Assembly (NCBI GenBank): GCA_023228765.1
Contig: JALOAM010000023.1
Coordinates: forward strand, 1 to 27,755
Source: Dehalococcoidia bacterium
GTDB taxonomy: Bacteria; Chloroflexota; Dehalococcoidia; UBA2979
DNA: 27,755 nucleotides
Direction of reading: 5' to 3'
Shown piece by piece: positions 19,658-27,360 of the stretch. Position 1 is the stretch's first letter; every line of letters starts with the position of its first letter. The position numbers and the translations under genes are program-made. The notes beneath the pieces are model-generated. The model had not been told where the DNA came from. It searched no databases and worked only from the letters and a program-made list of their open reading frames with translations.

Positions 19658-19838
19658 GCATCGACTCCTCCATCTCGACGCGGATCGGGCGCACCAGCTT
19701 CACGGAGATCGTCAGCACGTGCGCGATCTCCTCGTCGCTGCGGCCTTCGAGGATCCAGTCGCGGACCAGTTCCTCCTGGCCCGCCGTCAGTCCAACCACG
19801 CTGTCTCCGTTCCGCCATACCGCCCCGGGGGTGAGCAT
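19647..19838 (-). CDS. Small orphan helix-turn-helix protein (LuxR/GerE-type HTH)
   Basis: 63 aa from ATG 19838. Most of it resembles one LuxR-type DNA-binding domain: LTAGQEELVRDWILEGRSDEEIAHVL followed by ISVKLVRPIRVEMEESM, parallel to the usual LTxREExVLxLIAEGxSNKEIAxxLxIS. No receiver or sensor domain is attached. The open frame continues upstream to 20030, but that part runs through the aconitase terminator and gene end. The ribosome site is poor (GGCGGG next to the ATG). It lies just past the aconitase terminator, so it may be expressed by read-through, or may be a decayed fragment of a larger regulator. Confidence 0.5.
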   Translation of the reverse strand: MLTPGAVWRNGDSVVGLTAGQEELVRDWILEGRSDEEIAHVLTISVKLVRPIRVEMEESMRPR

Positions 19839-19852
19839 CCCGCCGCCAAACG

Positions 19853-19878
19853 GAGGGCCCCGCCGGAGCGGGGCCCTC
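19853..19878 (-). terminator. Aconitase terminator hairpin
   Basis: GAGGGCCCCGC (19853-19863) pairs perfectly with 19868-19878 around CGGA, an 11-bp GC stem, 34 bp after the acnA stop. On the minus strand it is followed by CGTTTGG, a weak T tract. Confidence 0.8.
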
Positions 19879-19911
19879 GTGCAGTCGTTCAGGCCTCGAG
19901 AGCCTCGAAGG

Positions 19912-22584
19912 CTACGAGTGCAGCAGCTGCCGCAGCACGTACTGCAGGATGCCGCCGTTCTTGTAGTACTCCACCTCCACCGGGGTGTCGATGCGAGAGC
20001 GGACCGTGAACTCCTTCTCGGAGCCGTCATCCGCCAGCGCCCGCACCGTCACGGACTGACGCGGGGACATGCCCGCCTCGATCCCCTGGATGTAGAACCG
20101 CTCGTGGCCGGTCAGGCCCAGGGTCTGCGCCGTGTCACCGTTGGTGAACTCCAGCGGGAGGATCCCCATCCCGACCAGGTTGGAGCGGTGGATCCGCTCG
20201 AACGACTCCGCGATGGCGGCTCGGACACCCTGCAGCGCCGGCCCCTTGGCCGCCCAGTCACGCGAGGAGCCGGTGCCGTACTCCTTGCCGGCCAGGATGA
20301 TCAGCGGGATGCCCTCCTCGCGGTATCGCTCCGCGGCATCCCAGATGCTCATCTCCTCGCCGTCGGGCAGGTGGCGGGTCCAGCCGCCGTCACGGTCGAC
20401 CAGGGCGTTCTTCACGCGCACGTTCGCGAACGTGCCGCGCATCATCACCTCGTGGTTGCCGCGACGCGCGCCGTACTGGTTGAAGTCCTCCCGGTTCACC
20501 TCGTGCTCCGTCAGGTACTTCGCCGCCGGCGAAGACACCGCGATCGAGCCCGCGGGCGAGATGTGGTCCGTGGTCACCGAGTCGCCGAGGACCGCGAGGA
20601 CACGAGCGTCCTGGATGTCCTTCACCGGTTCCGGCGTCACCGGCAGGTTGTCGAAGAATGGAGGCCGGCGGACGTACGTGGAGTTCTCGTCCCACGCGAA
20701 GCGGTCACCCGTCGGCGCGGCCAGCGCCTGCCAGCGCTCGTCCCCGCGGAACACGTCCGCGTACTGCTGCTCGAAGAAGTCGCGCTTCACCGCCGTGGCG
20801 ATGGTGTCCGCGATCTCCTGCTGCGTCGGCCAGATGTCCTTCAGGAACACCGGGCCGGCCGTCCCCTCCCCGATCGGCTCGGAGTACAGGTCGATGTCCG
20901 TGTTCCCCGCGAGGGCGTACGCGACGACGAGAGGCGGCGAGGCGAGGTAGTTCGAGCGCACCTTGTTGTGCACGCGAGCCTCGAAGTTGCGGTTGCCGGA
21001 CAGCACCGCGGCCACTGCCAGGTTGCCCTCGTCCACGGCGGCCTCGATCGGTGGGGGCAGCGGGCCGGAGTTGCCGATGCACGTCGTGCACCCGTACCCC
21101 ACCAGCTCGAACCCGAGCTCGTTCAGGTACTCGTCCAGCCCCGCCTCCGCGAGGTAGTCCGTGACCACCTTGGAGCCGGGCGCCAGGCTGGTCTTCACCC
21201 ACGGCTTCGTCGTGAGCCCAGCCGCGACGGCCTTCTTCGCCAGGATGCCGGCGCCCACCATCACTTCCGGGTTGGAGGTGTTGGTGCAGGAGGTGATCGC
21301 GGCGATCACCACGGAGCCGTTCCGCACTTCGTAGTTGGACCCGTCGTCGTGCACCGGGAGCGGGGTCTTGGAGGCGCCCTGCGCCTCCCACGATCGGATC
21401 TCCTGCTCCGCGGAGGCCTTGGCGTCCGTGAGCGAGATCCGGTCCTGCGGGCGCTTCGGCCCAGCGATGCTCGGCACCACCGTGGCCAGGTCCAGCGACG
21501 CGGTCTCGGTGTAGACCGGGTCCGGGGTGTCAGCCGTGCGGAACAGCGCCTGCGCCTTGCAGTACGCCTCCGTGCGGTCGATGACCTCCTGCGGGCGGCC
21601 CGTGAAGCGCATGTAGTTCAGGGTCTCGTCGTCCACGGGGAAGAAGCCCACGGTGGCGCCGTACTCCGGGCACATGTTCGCGATGGTGGCGCGGGCGGCC
21701 AGCGGGAGGTTGGCCAGGCCCTGGCCGTAGAACTCCACGAACTTCCCGACCACGTTCATGGACCGCAGGATCTCCGTGACGCGAAGCACCAGGTCGGTGC
21801 CCGTCGCGCCCTCCGGCAGCACACCGGTCAGCTGGACGCCGACCACCTGCGGGATCAGCATCGCGACCGGCTGGCCGAGCATCGCGGCCTCCGCCTCGAT
21901 GCCGCCGACGCCCCAGCCGACGACGCCGAGGCCGTTGATCATCGTGGTGTGCGAGTCAGTCCCCACGAGGGTGTCCGGGTACGCGACGCCCTCCTGTTCG
22001 AACACGACCTGGCCGAGGTACTCCAGGTTCACCTGGTGCACGATGCCCGTGCCGGGCGGCACTACGCGGAAGGTGTTGAACGCCTGCTGCGCCCACTTCA
22101 GCAGCTGGTAGCGCTCACCGTTGCGCTCGTACTCCTTCTCCACGTTCTTCGCGAACGCGAAGTCTGTGCCGAAGACGTCCACCTGCACCGAGTGGTCGAT
22201 GACGAGGTCCACGGGCTGCAGCGGCTCGATCTTCGCCGGGTCGCCGCCCAGCTCGCTCATCGCGTCACGCATCGCCGCGAGGTCGACGACACAGGGGACG
22301 CCCGTGAAGTCCTGGAGCACCACGCGGCCGGGGCGGAACGCGATCTCCACGTCCGGCTCCGCCGTCGGGTCCCACTTCGCGACCGCCTCGATCTGCGCGC
22401 GGTCGACGCTGGTGCCGTCCTCGTACCGCAGGAGGTTCTCGAGCAGGATGCGGTGCGTGAAGGGCAGCTTGGCGAGGTCCGCGCCCAGGGCGTCCGTTGC
22501 TGCCTGCAGGCGGTAGTACGTCAGCGCCTTGCCCCCGACGTCCAGGGTGTCGCGCGAACCGAGACTGTTGAGCGTGTCAGCCAT
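19912..22584 (-). CDS. acnA: Aconitate hydratase A
   Basis: 890 aa, the full AcnA/IRP1-type length (E. coli AcnA 891). It interconverts citrate and isocitrate in the TCA cycle with a [4Fe-4S] cluster. The cluster ligands are Cys433 in SCTNTSNP and Cys499 and Cys502 in GYGCTTCIGNSG, close to E. coli AcnA 435/501/504. Other landmarks: VDLVIDHSVQVD, GTDSHTTMINGLGV, and AGKEYGTGSSRDWAAKG near the C-terminus. ATG 22584 has GGAAGG about 6 nt upstream on its strand; an in-frame ATG 14 codons earlier exists but the family N-terminus fits MADTLNSLGSRDTL. A plausible promoter lies at 22722-22749, giving a leader of about 130 nt with hairpins. The unusually long antisense frame here is a codon-bias shadow. 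Confidence 0.97.
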   Translation of the reverse strand: MADTLNSLGSRDTLDVGGKALTYYRLQAATDALGADLAKLPFTHRILLENLLRYEDGTSVDRAQIEAVAKWDPTAEPDVEIAFRPGRVVLQDFTGVPCVVDLAAMRDAMSELGGDPAKIEPLQPVDLVIDHSVQVDVFGTDFAFAKNVEKEYERNGERYQLLKWAQQAFNTFRVVPPGTGIVHQVNLEYLGQVVFEQEGVAYPDTLVGTDSHTTMINGLGVVGWGVGGIEAEAAMLGQPVAMLIPQVVGVQLTGVLPEGATGTDLVLRVTEILRSMNVVGKFVEFYGQGLANLPLAARATIANMCPEYGATVGFFPVDDETLNYMRFTGRPQEVIDRTEAYCKAQALFRTADTPDPVYTETASLDLATVVPSIAGPKRPQDRISLTDAKASAEQEIRSWEAQGASKTPLPVHDDGSNYEVRNGSVVIAAITSCTNTSNPEVMVGAGILAKKAVAAGLTTKPWVKTSLAPGSKVVTDYLAEAGLDEYLNELGFELVGYGCTTCIGNSGPLPPPIEAAVDEGNLAVAAVLSGNRNFEARVHNKVRSNYLASPPLVVAYALAGNTDIDLYSEPIGEGTAGPVFLKDIWPTQQEIADTIATAVKRDFFEQQYADVFRGDERWQALAAPTGDRFAWDENSTYVRRPPFFDNLPVTPEPVKDIQDARVLAVLGDSVTTDHISPAGSIAVSSPAAKYLTEHEVNREDFNQYGARRGNHEVMMRGTFANVRVKNALVDRDGGWTRHLPDGEEMSIWDAAERYREEGIPLIILAGKEYGTGSSRDWAAKGPALQGVRAAIAESFERIHRSNLVGMGILPLEFTNGDTAQTLGLTGHERFYIQGIEAGMSPRQSVTVRALADDGSEKEFTVRSRIDTPVEVEYYKNGGILQYVLRQLLHS

Positions 22585-22721
22585 GGGATGCCTTCCTGTC
22601 CTGATGCCGGTGGCCTCCTCTGCCATTCGTGGAGGGCCGGCTGGCGATCCCGCGGTGAGGTGCCGGGGAACGGCTGATATCCGCCGAGCGGGGTGCGACC
22701 TCAGAGGGGCTCGGCGCCCCG

Positions 22722-22749
22722 ATTCTACGCCACCGCCCGCCGAGGCCAA
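22722..22749 (-). promoter_or_regulatory. Candidate acnA promoter
   Basis: On the minus strand TTGGCC (22744-22749) and TAGAAT (22722-22727) are separated by 16 bp, a reasonable sigma-70-type pair. The predicted transcript starts near 22715 and begins with a GGGGC-gccga-GCCCC hairpin. Confidence 0.45.
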
Positions 22750-22766
22750 ATCAACAGCGGAGGAAC

Positions 22767-22782
22767 GCCGCCCCGGGGCGGC
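22767..22782 (-). terminator. GC palindrome directly after tag
   Basis: GCCGCCCCGGGGCGGC is a perfect 16-bp palindrome touching the tag stop codon. On the minus strand it is followed by GTTCC. It may end tag transcription before the acnA promoter. Confidence 0.5.
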
Positions 22783-23352
22783 CTACGACAGCTCGGCGTG
22801 CCGGAAGCAGTCCACGGTGTGGTCGTTCACCATCCCCATCGACTGCATGTACGCATAGAGGATGGTGGGGCCGACGAAGCGGAAGCCGTCCTTCCGCATC
22901 TGCTTGCTCATCGCCTCCGCCACCTCGGTGCTCGCGGGCACCTCCGAGGCGTCACGCCAGGCGTTCCGGAGCGGGGTCCCGTCCACGAACCGCCACACGT
23001 ACGCGTCCAGGCTGCCCCACTCCGCGATGACGTCGCGCGCGATCCGCGCGTTGCCGATCGCGGACTCCACCTTCGCGCGGTTGCGGATGATGCCGGTGTC
23101 CTGCAACAGGCGCTCCACATCGTCCTCGCCCATGGCGGCGACGCGGTCGATGTCCCAGTCGAGGAAGGCGCGGCGGTAACCGTCGCGTCGGAGGAGGATC
23201 GTGCGCCAGGAGAGGCCGGCCTGGGCGCCCTCCAGCGTGAGGAACTCGAACAGTCGGTGGTCGTCGTGCTCGGGGACGCCCCACTCTTCGTCGTGGTAGC
23301 GCACCATCGCGGGCTCGTCGCCGGCCCACGGACACCGTACGAGTGCATTCAT
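22783..23352 (-). CDS. tag: DNA-3-methyladenine glycosylase I
   Basis: 189 aa, like E. coli Tag (187). It excises 3-methyladenine from alkylated DNA at the start of base excision repair. The zinc-snap ligands are Cys7 and His20 at the N-terminus (RCPWAG, YHDEEWGVP) and His178 and Cys182 at the C-terminus (NDHTVDCFRH), each three residues later than in E. coli. FLTLEGAQAGLSW and the helix-hairpin-helix-like RVAAMGEDDVERLLQDTGIIRN complete the family pattern. ATG 23352 is chosen over the adjacent in-frame GTG at 23355. A perfect 18-bp inverted repeat stands 14 bp upstream. uvrC nearby also serves DNA repair, but they are not in one operon. Confidence 0.95.
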   Translation of the reverse strand: MNALVRCPWAGDEPAMVRYHDEEWGVPEHDDHRLFEFLTLEGAQAGLSWRTILLRRDGYRRAFLDWDIDRVAAMGEDDVERLLQDTGIIRNRAKVESAIGNARIARDVIAEWGSLDAYVWRFVDGTPLRNAWRDASEVPASTEVAEAMSKQMRKDGFRFVGPTILYAYMQSMGMVNDHTVDCFRHAELS

Positions 23353-23366
23353 CACGCTTGCCTGCT

Positions 23367-23409
23367 CTCACCGAGGATCGAGGGTCGTCCGCCCTCGATC
23401 CTCGGTGAG
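23367..23409. repeat. 18-bp perfect inverted repeat (hairpin) between cupredoxin gene and tag
   Basis: CTCACCGAGGATCGAGGG (23367-23384) is the exact reverse complement of 23392-23409, with loop TCGTCCG. It lies 53 bp after the cupredoxin stop and 14 bp before tag. There is no T tract on either strand. It probably works as a terminator or leader hairpin, but it is unusually long and perfect. Confidence 0.8.
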
Positions 23410-23462
23410 CCAGGCCGATCTGTCAGCCGGAGCTTGGCACCGGAAGTTGCGCCTCGAAGGCG

Positions 23463-23987
23463 CTACTGGACGTGCAGCGTGCCCTCCATGCCCGCCTGGC
23501 GGTGGCCCGGGACGCTGCAGAAGAAGACGTAGTCACCGGCCTCGCCGGGGGTGAAGGTGATCGAGCCGGAGTCACCCGTCGGCAGCGAGAAGTGCAGCGG
23601 GTAGTCCGCGCCACTCCCGTCCGTACCGCCCTCGGCGCTGATGTCCGAGAACGTGCCCTCCTCGATCGTGAAGTCGTGCTCCAGCGCGCCGACGTTGTCG
23701 ATGTTGACCGTCAGCGACTCGCCGGCGGGCGACTCGATCGAGTGGATGCTGAACGCGATGTCGCGGAATTCGAGGGCGACCGCGCCGTCCACGGGGGTCG
23801 TCGGCGGCTCTTCCGGGGTGGCCTCGGCCGGTTCGGTGGCCGCCGGCACGGTCGCCGTGCTGCTCATGATCCGCTCGCCGACGTCAGATTCGGGCGCGGT
23901 GCATCCCGCGAGGAGGAGCGGCAGCACCGCGACGCCGAGGGCAGTAGCAAGCAGGCGAGGGCGTGCGAATGTCCGGGTGAATGTCAT
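23463..23987 (-). CDS. Cupredoxin-domain lipoprotein (plastocyanin/azurin-like)
   Basis: 174 aa. The N-terminus has Arg-containing residues, a hydrophobic core and a lipobox LLAGC with Cys29 as the lipidated residue, so the protein is likely anchored outside the membrane. A Pro/Glu/Thr-rich linker (about 30-68) leads to a blue-copper domain. The copper ligands fit a type 1 site: His104 in LEHDFTI, then Cys157, His162 and Met167 in FFCSVPGHRQAGMEG. It likely carries electrons or copper near a respiratory oxidase, which agrees with the SURF1 gene in the window, though no direct link is visible. The ATG has a perfect AAGGAGG (23994-24000 region) 6 nt upstream on its strand. No clear promoter could be picked in the roughly 200-bp gap shared with the tRNA operon. 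Confidence 0.92.
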   Translation of the reverse strand: MTFTRTFARPRLLATALGVAVLPLLLAGCTAPESDVGERIMSSTATVPAATEPAEATPEEPPTTPVDGAVALEFRDIAFSIHSIESPAGESLTVNIDNVGALEHDFTIEEGTFSDISAEGGTDGSGADYPLHFSLPTGDSGSITFTPGEAGDYVFFCSVPGHRQAGMEGTLHVQ

Positions 23988-24131
23988 GTAAGCCTCCTTC
24001 GCGGCCGTACCGGGCCGAACGCTCGGACGCTAACCCTCGCACTAAACGGCGTCAGGATCAGCACCTCCCTCGGAGGGCGGAACAAACGGCAGCCGAGCCG
24101 CCTCGATGGGATGACGGTGGGAGGGGGACGC

Positions 24132-24161
24132 TTGTCGCCCAATCGGAGAGGCCGCTACTCT
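24132..24161 (+). promoter_or_regulatory. Promoter of the tRNA operon
   Basis: TTGTCG (24132-24137) and TACTCT (24156-24161) are 18 bp apart, 25 nt upstream of tRNA-Val. A small CGGAC/GTCCG hairpin (24165-24180) lies between the -10 box and the tRNA. Confidence 0.55.
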
Positions 24162-24186
24162 GATCGGACGGGTTGGTCCGACTGCC

Positions 24187-24263
24187 GGGCGGTTAGCTCA
24201 GTTGGTACGAGCGCCTGCTTCACACGCAGGAGGTCACTGGTTCGAGTCCAGTACCGCCCACCA
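24187..24263 (+). tRNA. tRNA-Val (anticodon CAC)
   Basis: A full cloverleaf of 74 nt plus an encoded CCA (24261-24263). Acceptor stem GGGCGGT/ACCGCCC, D arm GCTC/GAGC, anticodon stem CCTGC/GCAGG with loop TTCACAC, T arm ACTGG-TTCGAGT-CCAGT. It reads GUG. First gene of a three-tRNA transcript. Confidence 0.97.
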
Positions 24264-24304
24264 GCGAGCCTGCTCGGAAGGGATCGGACCACCGATTTCA
24301 CGGA

Positions 24305-24391
24305 GCCGAAGTGGCGGAATAGGCAGACGCGCTACGTTCAGGGCGTAGTGGGGGCAACCCCGTGTGAGTTCAAGTCTCACCTTCGGCACCA
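24305..24391 (+). tRNA. tRNA-Leu (anticodon CAG)
   Basis: Class II tRNA of 84 nt plus encoded CCA (24389-24391). Acceptor GCCGAAG/CTTCGGC, anticodon stem CTACG/CGTAG with loop TTCAGGG, a long variable arm (GGGGGCAACCCC) as expected for Leu, and T loop TTCAAGT. It reads CUG, the dominant Leu codon here. Confidence 0.97.
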
Positions 24392-24399
24392 TCTGACAC

Positions 24400-24475
24400 G
24401 CGCTCGTAGCTCAGGGGATAGAGCGTTGCCCTGCGGAGGCAAAGGTCGCAGGTTCGAATCCTGCCGAGCGCGCCA
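24400..24475 (+). tRNA. tRNA-Arg (anticodon GCG)
   Basis: 73 nt plus encoded CCA (24473-24475). Acceptor GCGCTCG/CGAGCGC, D arm GCTC/GAGC, anticodon stem TTGCC/GGCAA with loop CTGCGGA, T arm GCAGG-TTCGAAT-CCTGC, discriminator G. The anticodon reads GCG, so it should decode CGC (and CGU by wobble). Most bacteria use an ACG anticodon modified to inosine for these codons, so this is unusual. Confidence 0.93.
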
Positions 24476-24484
24476 TGATCGTGA

Positions 24485-24510
24485 AACGGGCCCCCTCGCG
24501 GGGGCCCGTT
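24485..24510 (+). terminator. Intrinsic terminator of the tRNA operon
   Basis: AACGGGCCCCC (24485-24495) pairs perfectly with 24500-24510 across TCGC, an 11-bp stem followed by CGTTTG. It is 9 nt after the tRNA-Arg CCA. Confidence 0.88.
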
Positions 24511-24583
24511 CGTTTGCCCGCACCGATCGAGGTGGCCTCCTGCCGCACCCGCCCGCGTGATCCGCTCGTCGTACGATTGATCT

Positions 24584-26443
24584 GTGAACGACTCACCGAT
24601 CCTGCAGCAAGTGCGCGCCCTGCCAGAGAAGCCGGGCGTCTACATCATGCGCGACGAGCGTGGCGATGTGGTCTACATCGGCAAGGCTCGTCGGCTGCGT
24701 GACCGTGTCCGCTCGTACTTTGGATCCGCGCGCTCACTCGAACCGAAGGTCTACGCCCTCTCGCAGACCGTGAAGACCATCGAGCACGTCGTCACGAACA
24801 CGGAGGCGGAAGCGCTCCACCTCGAGGCGACGCTCGTGAAGCGTCACCAGCCCATCTATAACGTCCGGCTGAAGGACGACAAGCACTACCCGTACCTGAA
24901 GGTGGACGTCCAGAACCCCTGGCCACGCGTCACCATCACCCGCCGCGTCGAGAACGACGGTGCGAGGTACTTCGGGCCCTACGCCTCAGCTGGGTCGGTG
25001 CGACGCACGCTCGATGTGGTGAAGAAGCTGTTCCCGTGGCGCTCCTGCACGAAGGAGATCACCGGCACGGACCCGCGGCCCTGCCTCGACTACTACATCA
25101 AGCGCTGCATCGCCCCCTGCACCGCGTTCTGCACGCCGGAGGAGTACCGCGAGGTCATCGACCAGACCATCCTCTTCCTCGAAGGGCGCTCCTCCGAGGT
25201 GAAGCAGCACCTGAAGGCAGAGATGGAGCGCGCGAGCGACACGCTCGAGTTCGAGCGGGCGGCCCGCATCCGCGACCAGCTCCAGGCCGTGGAGCGCGTC
25301 ACGGAGCGCCAGCACATGGCGACCACGCGCCACCTGGACGCGGATGTCTTCGCCCTCGCCCGGCAGGAGGACGAGGCCTGCGTGCAGGCGTTCTTCGTCC
25401 GCGGCACCGTGGTCGCGGACACGGACTTCTTCATGCTGGACGGGACGAAGGACGCGAGCGACAAGGAGATCCTCGGCGCGTTCCTCGCGCAGTTCTACGA
25501 GTCCGCCACCTATGTCCCCCGCACCGTCCTCCTCTCCGTCGAGCCGGACGACCGCGAGTACCTCGAAGTGATGCTGCGCGACGCGCGCGGGACGCTGGTG
25601 GAGGTGCGCGTCCCCGAACGCGGCGAGCTCCGAGGGCTGGTCGCGACGGCCGAGGAGAACGCGCGCGAGTCGCTCCGGATGCACCACGTCCGCTGGATCG
25701 CGGACCGCGACAAGACCGACTCCGCCCTCTCGATGCTCCAGGAGGAACTCGATCTGCCGGCGCCCCCTCAGCGCATCGAGTGCTACGACATCTCGACTAT
25801 CCAGGGGACGAGCACCGTTGCCTCGATGGTGGTGTTCAAGGGCGGCCAGCCCGCCAACAGCGAGTACCGCCGGTTCCGTATCCGCACCGTGGAGGGCCAG
25901 GACGACTTCGCCTCCATGCGCGAGGTGCTCACGCGGCGCTTCAAGAAGATCGCGGAACGCCGCCGGGCGGAGCTGTCCGGTGAGCAGGTCGAGCTGCCCG
26001 AGCCGTCCCCGTGGGACGAGGTCCCCGACCTCGTGATCATCGACGGTGGCAAGGGACAGCTGGGCGCGGCGCTCGACGTGATGCGCGACCTCGGGCTGCG
26101 CGACGTGCCGGTCTGCGGCCTCGCGAAGCAGCAGGAGGAGATCTTCGTCGCGGACGTCGCCGACTCGATCATGCTCCCGCGGACCTCGGAGGCGCTCTAC
26201 CTCGTCCAGCGCATCCGCGACGAGGCGCACCGCTTCGCGATCACGTACCACCGCAAGATCCGAGGCAAAGCGTCCACGCAGTCCGTCCTGGACACGATCC
26301 CCGGCATCGGCCCGAAGAGACGGCGCGCGCTGATGCGGAAGTTCGGCTCCGTGAAGAACCTGCGCGCGGCCAGCACCGAGGAGATCGCGGCCACCCTCGG
26401 CTTCACCCAGCGCCTCGCGGAGACGGTGAAGCGCTCGCTCTGA
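24584..26443 (+). CDS. uvrC: Excinuclease ABC subunit C
   Basis: 619 aa, the usual UvrC length. UvrC makes both incisions around lesions recognised by UvrA/UvrB. Domains in order: GIY-YIG nuclease (about 16-95, GVYIMRDERGDVVYIGKA); four cysteines that in other UvrCs bind an iron-sulfur cluster (Cys155, 167, 175, 179, in RPCLDYYIKRCIAPC and just before); UVR helices (about 205-240); an RNase H-like 5' endonuclease domain (ECYDISTIQGT, VIIDGGKGQL); and C-terminal helix-hairpin-helices (TIPGIGPKRRRALMRKFGS). The start is GTG 24584 with no ribosome site; TACGAT (24572-24577) ends 6 nt before it, so the mRNA is a leaderless candidate. pcm starts 25 nt after the stop. Confidence 0.97.
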   Translation: MNDSPILQQVRALPEKPGVYIMRDERGDVVYIGKARRLRDRVRSYFGSARSLEPKVYALSQTVKTIEHVVTNTEAEALHLEATLVKRHQPIYNVRLKDDKHYPYLKVDVQNPWPRVTITRRVENDGARYFGPYASAGSVRRTLDVVKKLFPWRSCTKEITGTDPRPCLDYYIKRCIAPCTAFCTPEEYREVIDQTILFLEGRSSEVKQHLKAEMERASDTLEFERAARIRDQLQAVERVTERQHMATTRHLDADVFALARQEDEACVQAFFVRGTVVADTDFFMLDGTKDASDKEILGAFLAQFYESATYVPRTVLLSVEPDDREYLEVMLRDARGTLVEVRVPERGELRGLVATAEENARESLRMHHVRWIADRDKTDSALSMLQEELDLPAPPQRIECYDISTIQGTSTVASMVVFKGGQPANSEYRRFRIRTVEGQDDFASMREVLTRRFKKIAERRRAELSGEQVELPEPSPWDEVPDLVIIDGGKGQLGAALDVMRDLGLRDVPVCGLAKQQEEIFVADVADSIMLPRTSEALYLVQRIRDEAHRFAITYHRKIRGKASTQSVLDTIPGIGPKRRRALMRKFGSVKNLRAASTEEIAATLGFTQRLAETVKRSL

Positions 26444-26467
26444 GCGAGGGCAGCCCGACTCCCCCAC

Positions 26468-27127
26468 ATGGCCAACCCACCGACCACCGCCGAGGAGCTC
26501 ATCGAGCACCTCCGCCGGCGGGCGACCTCGGACGAGCGCGTGCTCGACGCGATCGCGAGCACACCACGCGAGGCGTTCGTCGCGGCGCACCTCCGCCCCT
26601 ACGCCTACGAGGACACCGCCCTCCCCACCGAGGCGGGCCAGACGATCTCGCAGCCCACGATCGTCGCGATCATGACCGCCGCCCTCGGCCTCCAGGGGCA
26701 CGAGCGCGTGCTCGACGTCGGGACCGGCTCCGGCTACCAGGCCGCCATCCTCGCGCACCTCTGCGCCGAGGTCGTGACCGTGGAGGTCGTCGACTCCCTC
26801 CGCCGTCAGGCCGAGGAACGCCTGCAAACACTGGGGATCGACAACGTCGAGGTGCTTCCCGCGGGCGACGCCCTCGGTGCGCCGGACCGCGGGCCCTACG
26901 ACGCCATCCTCGTCGCCGCCGCGGCACCTAGGATCCCTCCGAGCCTCGTCGCACAGCTCGAGCCGGGCGGCCGGCTCGTCGTCCCCGTGGGGACGCGGGA
27001 GGCGCAGGAGCTGGTGCGCCTCACCCTTCGCGCAGACGGCACCACGGAGGAGAAGTACCTCGGCAGTTGTCGCTTCGTGCCGCTCCTCGGGCCGGAGGGT
27101 TTCCCCTCCGAGGTCAGCGAGACGTGA
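26468..27127 (+). CDS. pcm: Protein-L-isoaspartate O-methyltransferase
   Basis: 219 aa, near E. coli Pcm (208). It methylates L-isoaspartyl residues in damaged proteins using AdoMet, allowing repair to aspartate. Seen: the substrate-side motif LPTEAGQTISQPTIVAIM (about 52-69), the AdoMet motif I VLDVGTGSGYQAA (81-93), VVTVEVVDSL for the acidic motif, and YDAILVAAAAPRIPPSL for motif II, followed by GGRLVVPVG. Start ATG 26468 is 25 nt after the uvrC stop, in the same direction and likely on the same transcript; its ribosome site is weak (GAGGG at 26446-26450, far upstream). A small hairpin spans the uvrC stop. Confidence 0.95.
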   Translation: MANPPTTAEELIEHLRRRATSDERVLDAIASTPREAFVAAHLRPYAYEDTALPTEAGQTISQPTIVAIMTAALGLQGHERVLDVGTGSGYQAAILAHLCAEVVTVEVVDSLRRQAEERLQTLGIDNVEVLPAGDALGAPDRGPYDAILVAAAAPRIPPSLVAQLEPGGRLVVPVGTREAQELVRLTLRADGTTEEKYLGSCRFVPLLGPEGFPSEVSET

Positions 27128-27196
27128 CCGGCTTCAGGCTCCCAATACGCGGGTAAACCCTATCAATCAGCGGTCAACGACGAGCGTCGCTCGATC

Positions 27197-27215
27197 GTTA
27201 TGTCGGCGGTTATGT
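27197..27215 (+). promoter_or_regulatory. Tandem GTTATGT direct repeats upstream of the recombinase promoter
   Basis: GTTATGT occurs at 27197-27203 and 27209-27215, 12 bp apart, with the second copy touching the -35 box at 27215. This is a possible activator or repressor site. Confidence 0.4.
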
Positions 27216-27243
27216 AGACAGACAGCGACGGCACGGGTATACA
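27215..27243 (+). promoter_or_regulatory. Promoter of the tyrosine recombinase gene
   Basis: TAGACA (27215-27220), an exact 17-bp spacer and TATACA (27238-27243) make the best sigma-70-like promoter in the window. Transcription should begin near 27250, leaving a GC-rich leader of about 110 nt before the GTG at 27361. Confidence 0.7.
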
Positions 27244-27360
27244 AGTCCACTGCGGCTCGGGTTGCGCGAGCGGGACGCCCTCCACGGGACTGTGAGGGGC
27301 GCCGCCCCGGCCCCGATGGCCGGCACGCACAGCCGAGAGACGGCGGTTGCAGGAGAGTTC

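Noticed and set aside
22585..22626. A 14-residue longer start for aconitase
   Set aside because: The ribosome site GGAAGG and the family N-terminus both favour the ATG at 22584.
19516..22677. A 1,053-codon plus-strand open frame opposite aconitase
   Set aside because: It is antisense to a clear acnA gene, its translation is Arg/His/Val-rich without family motifs, and such long shadows are expected in very GC-rich coding DNA.
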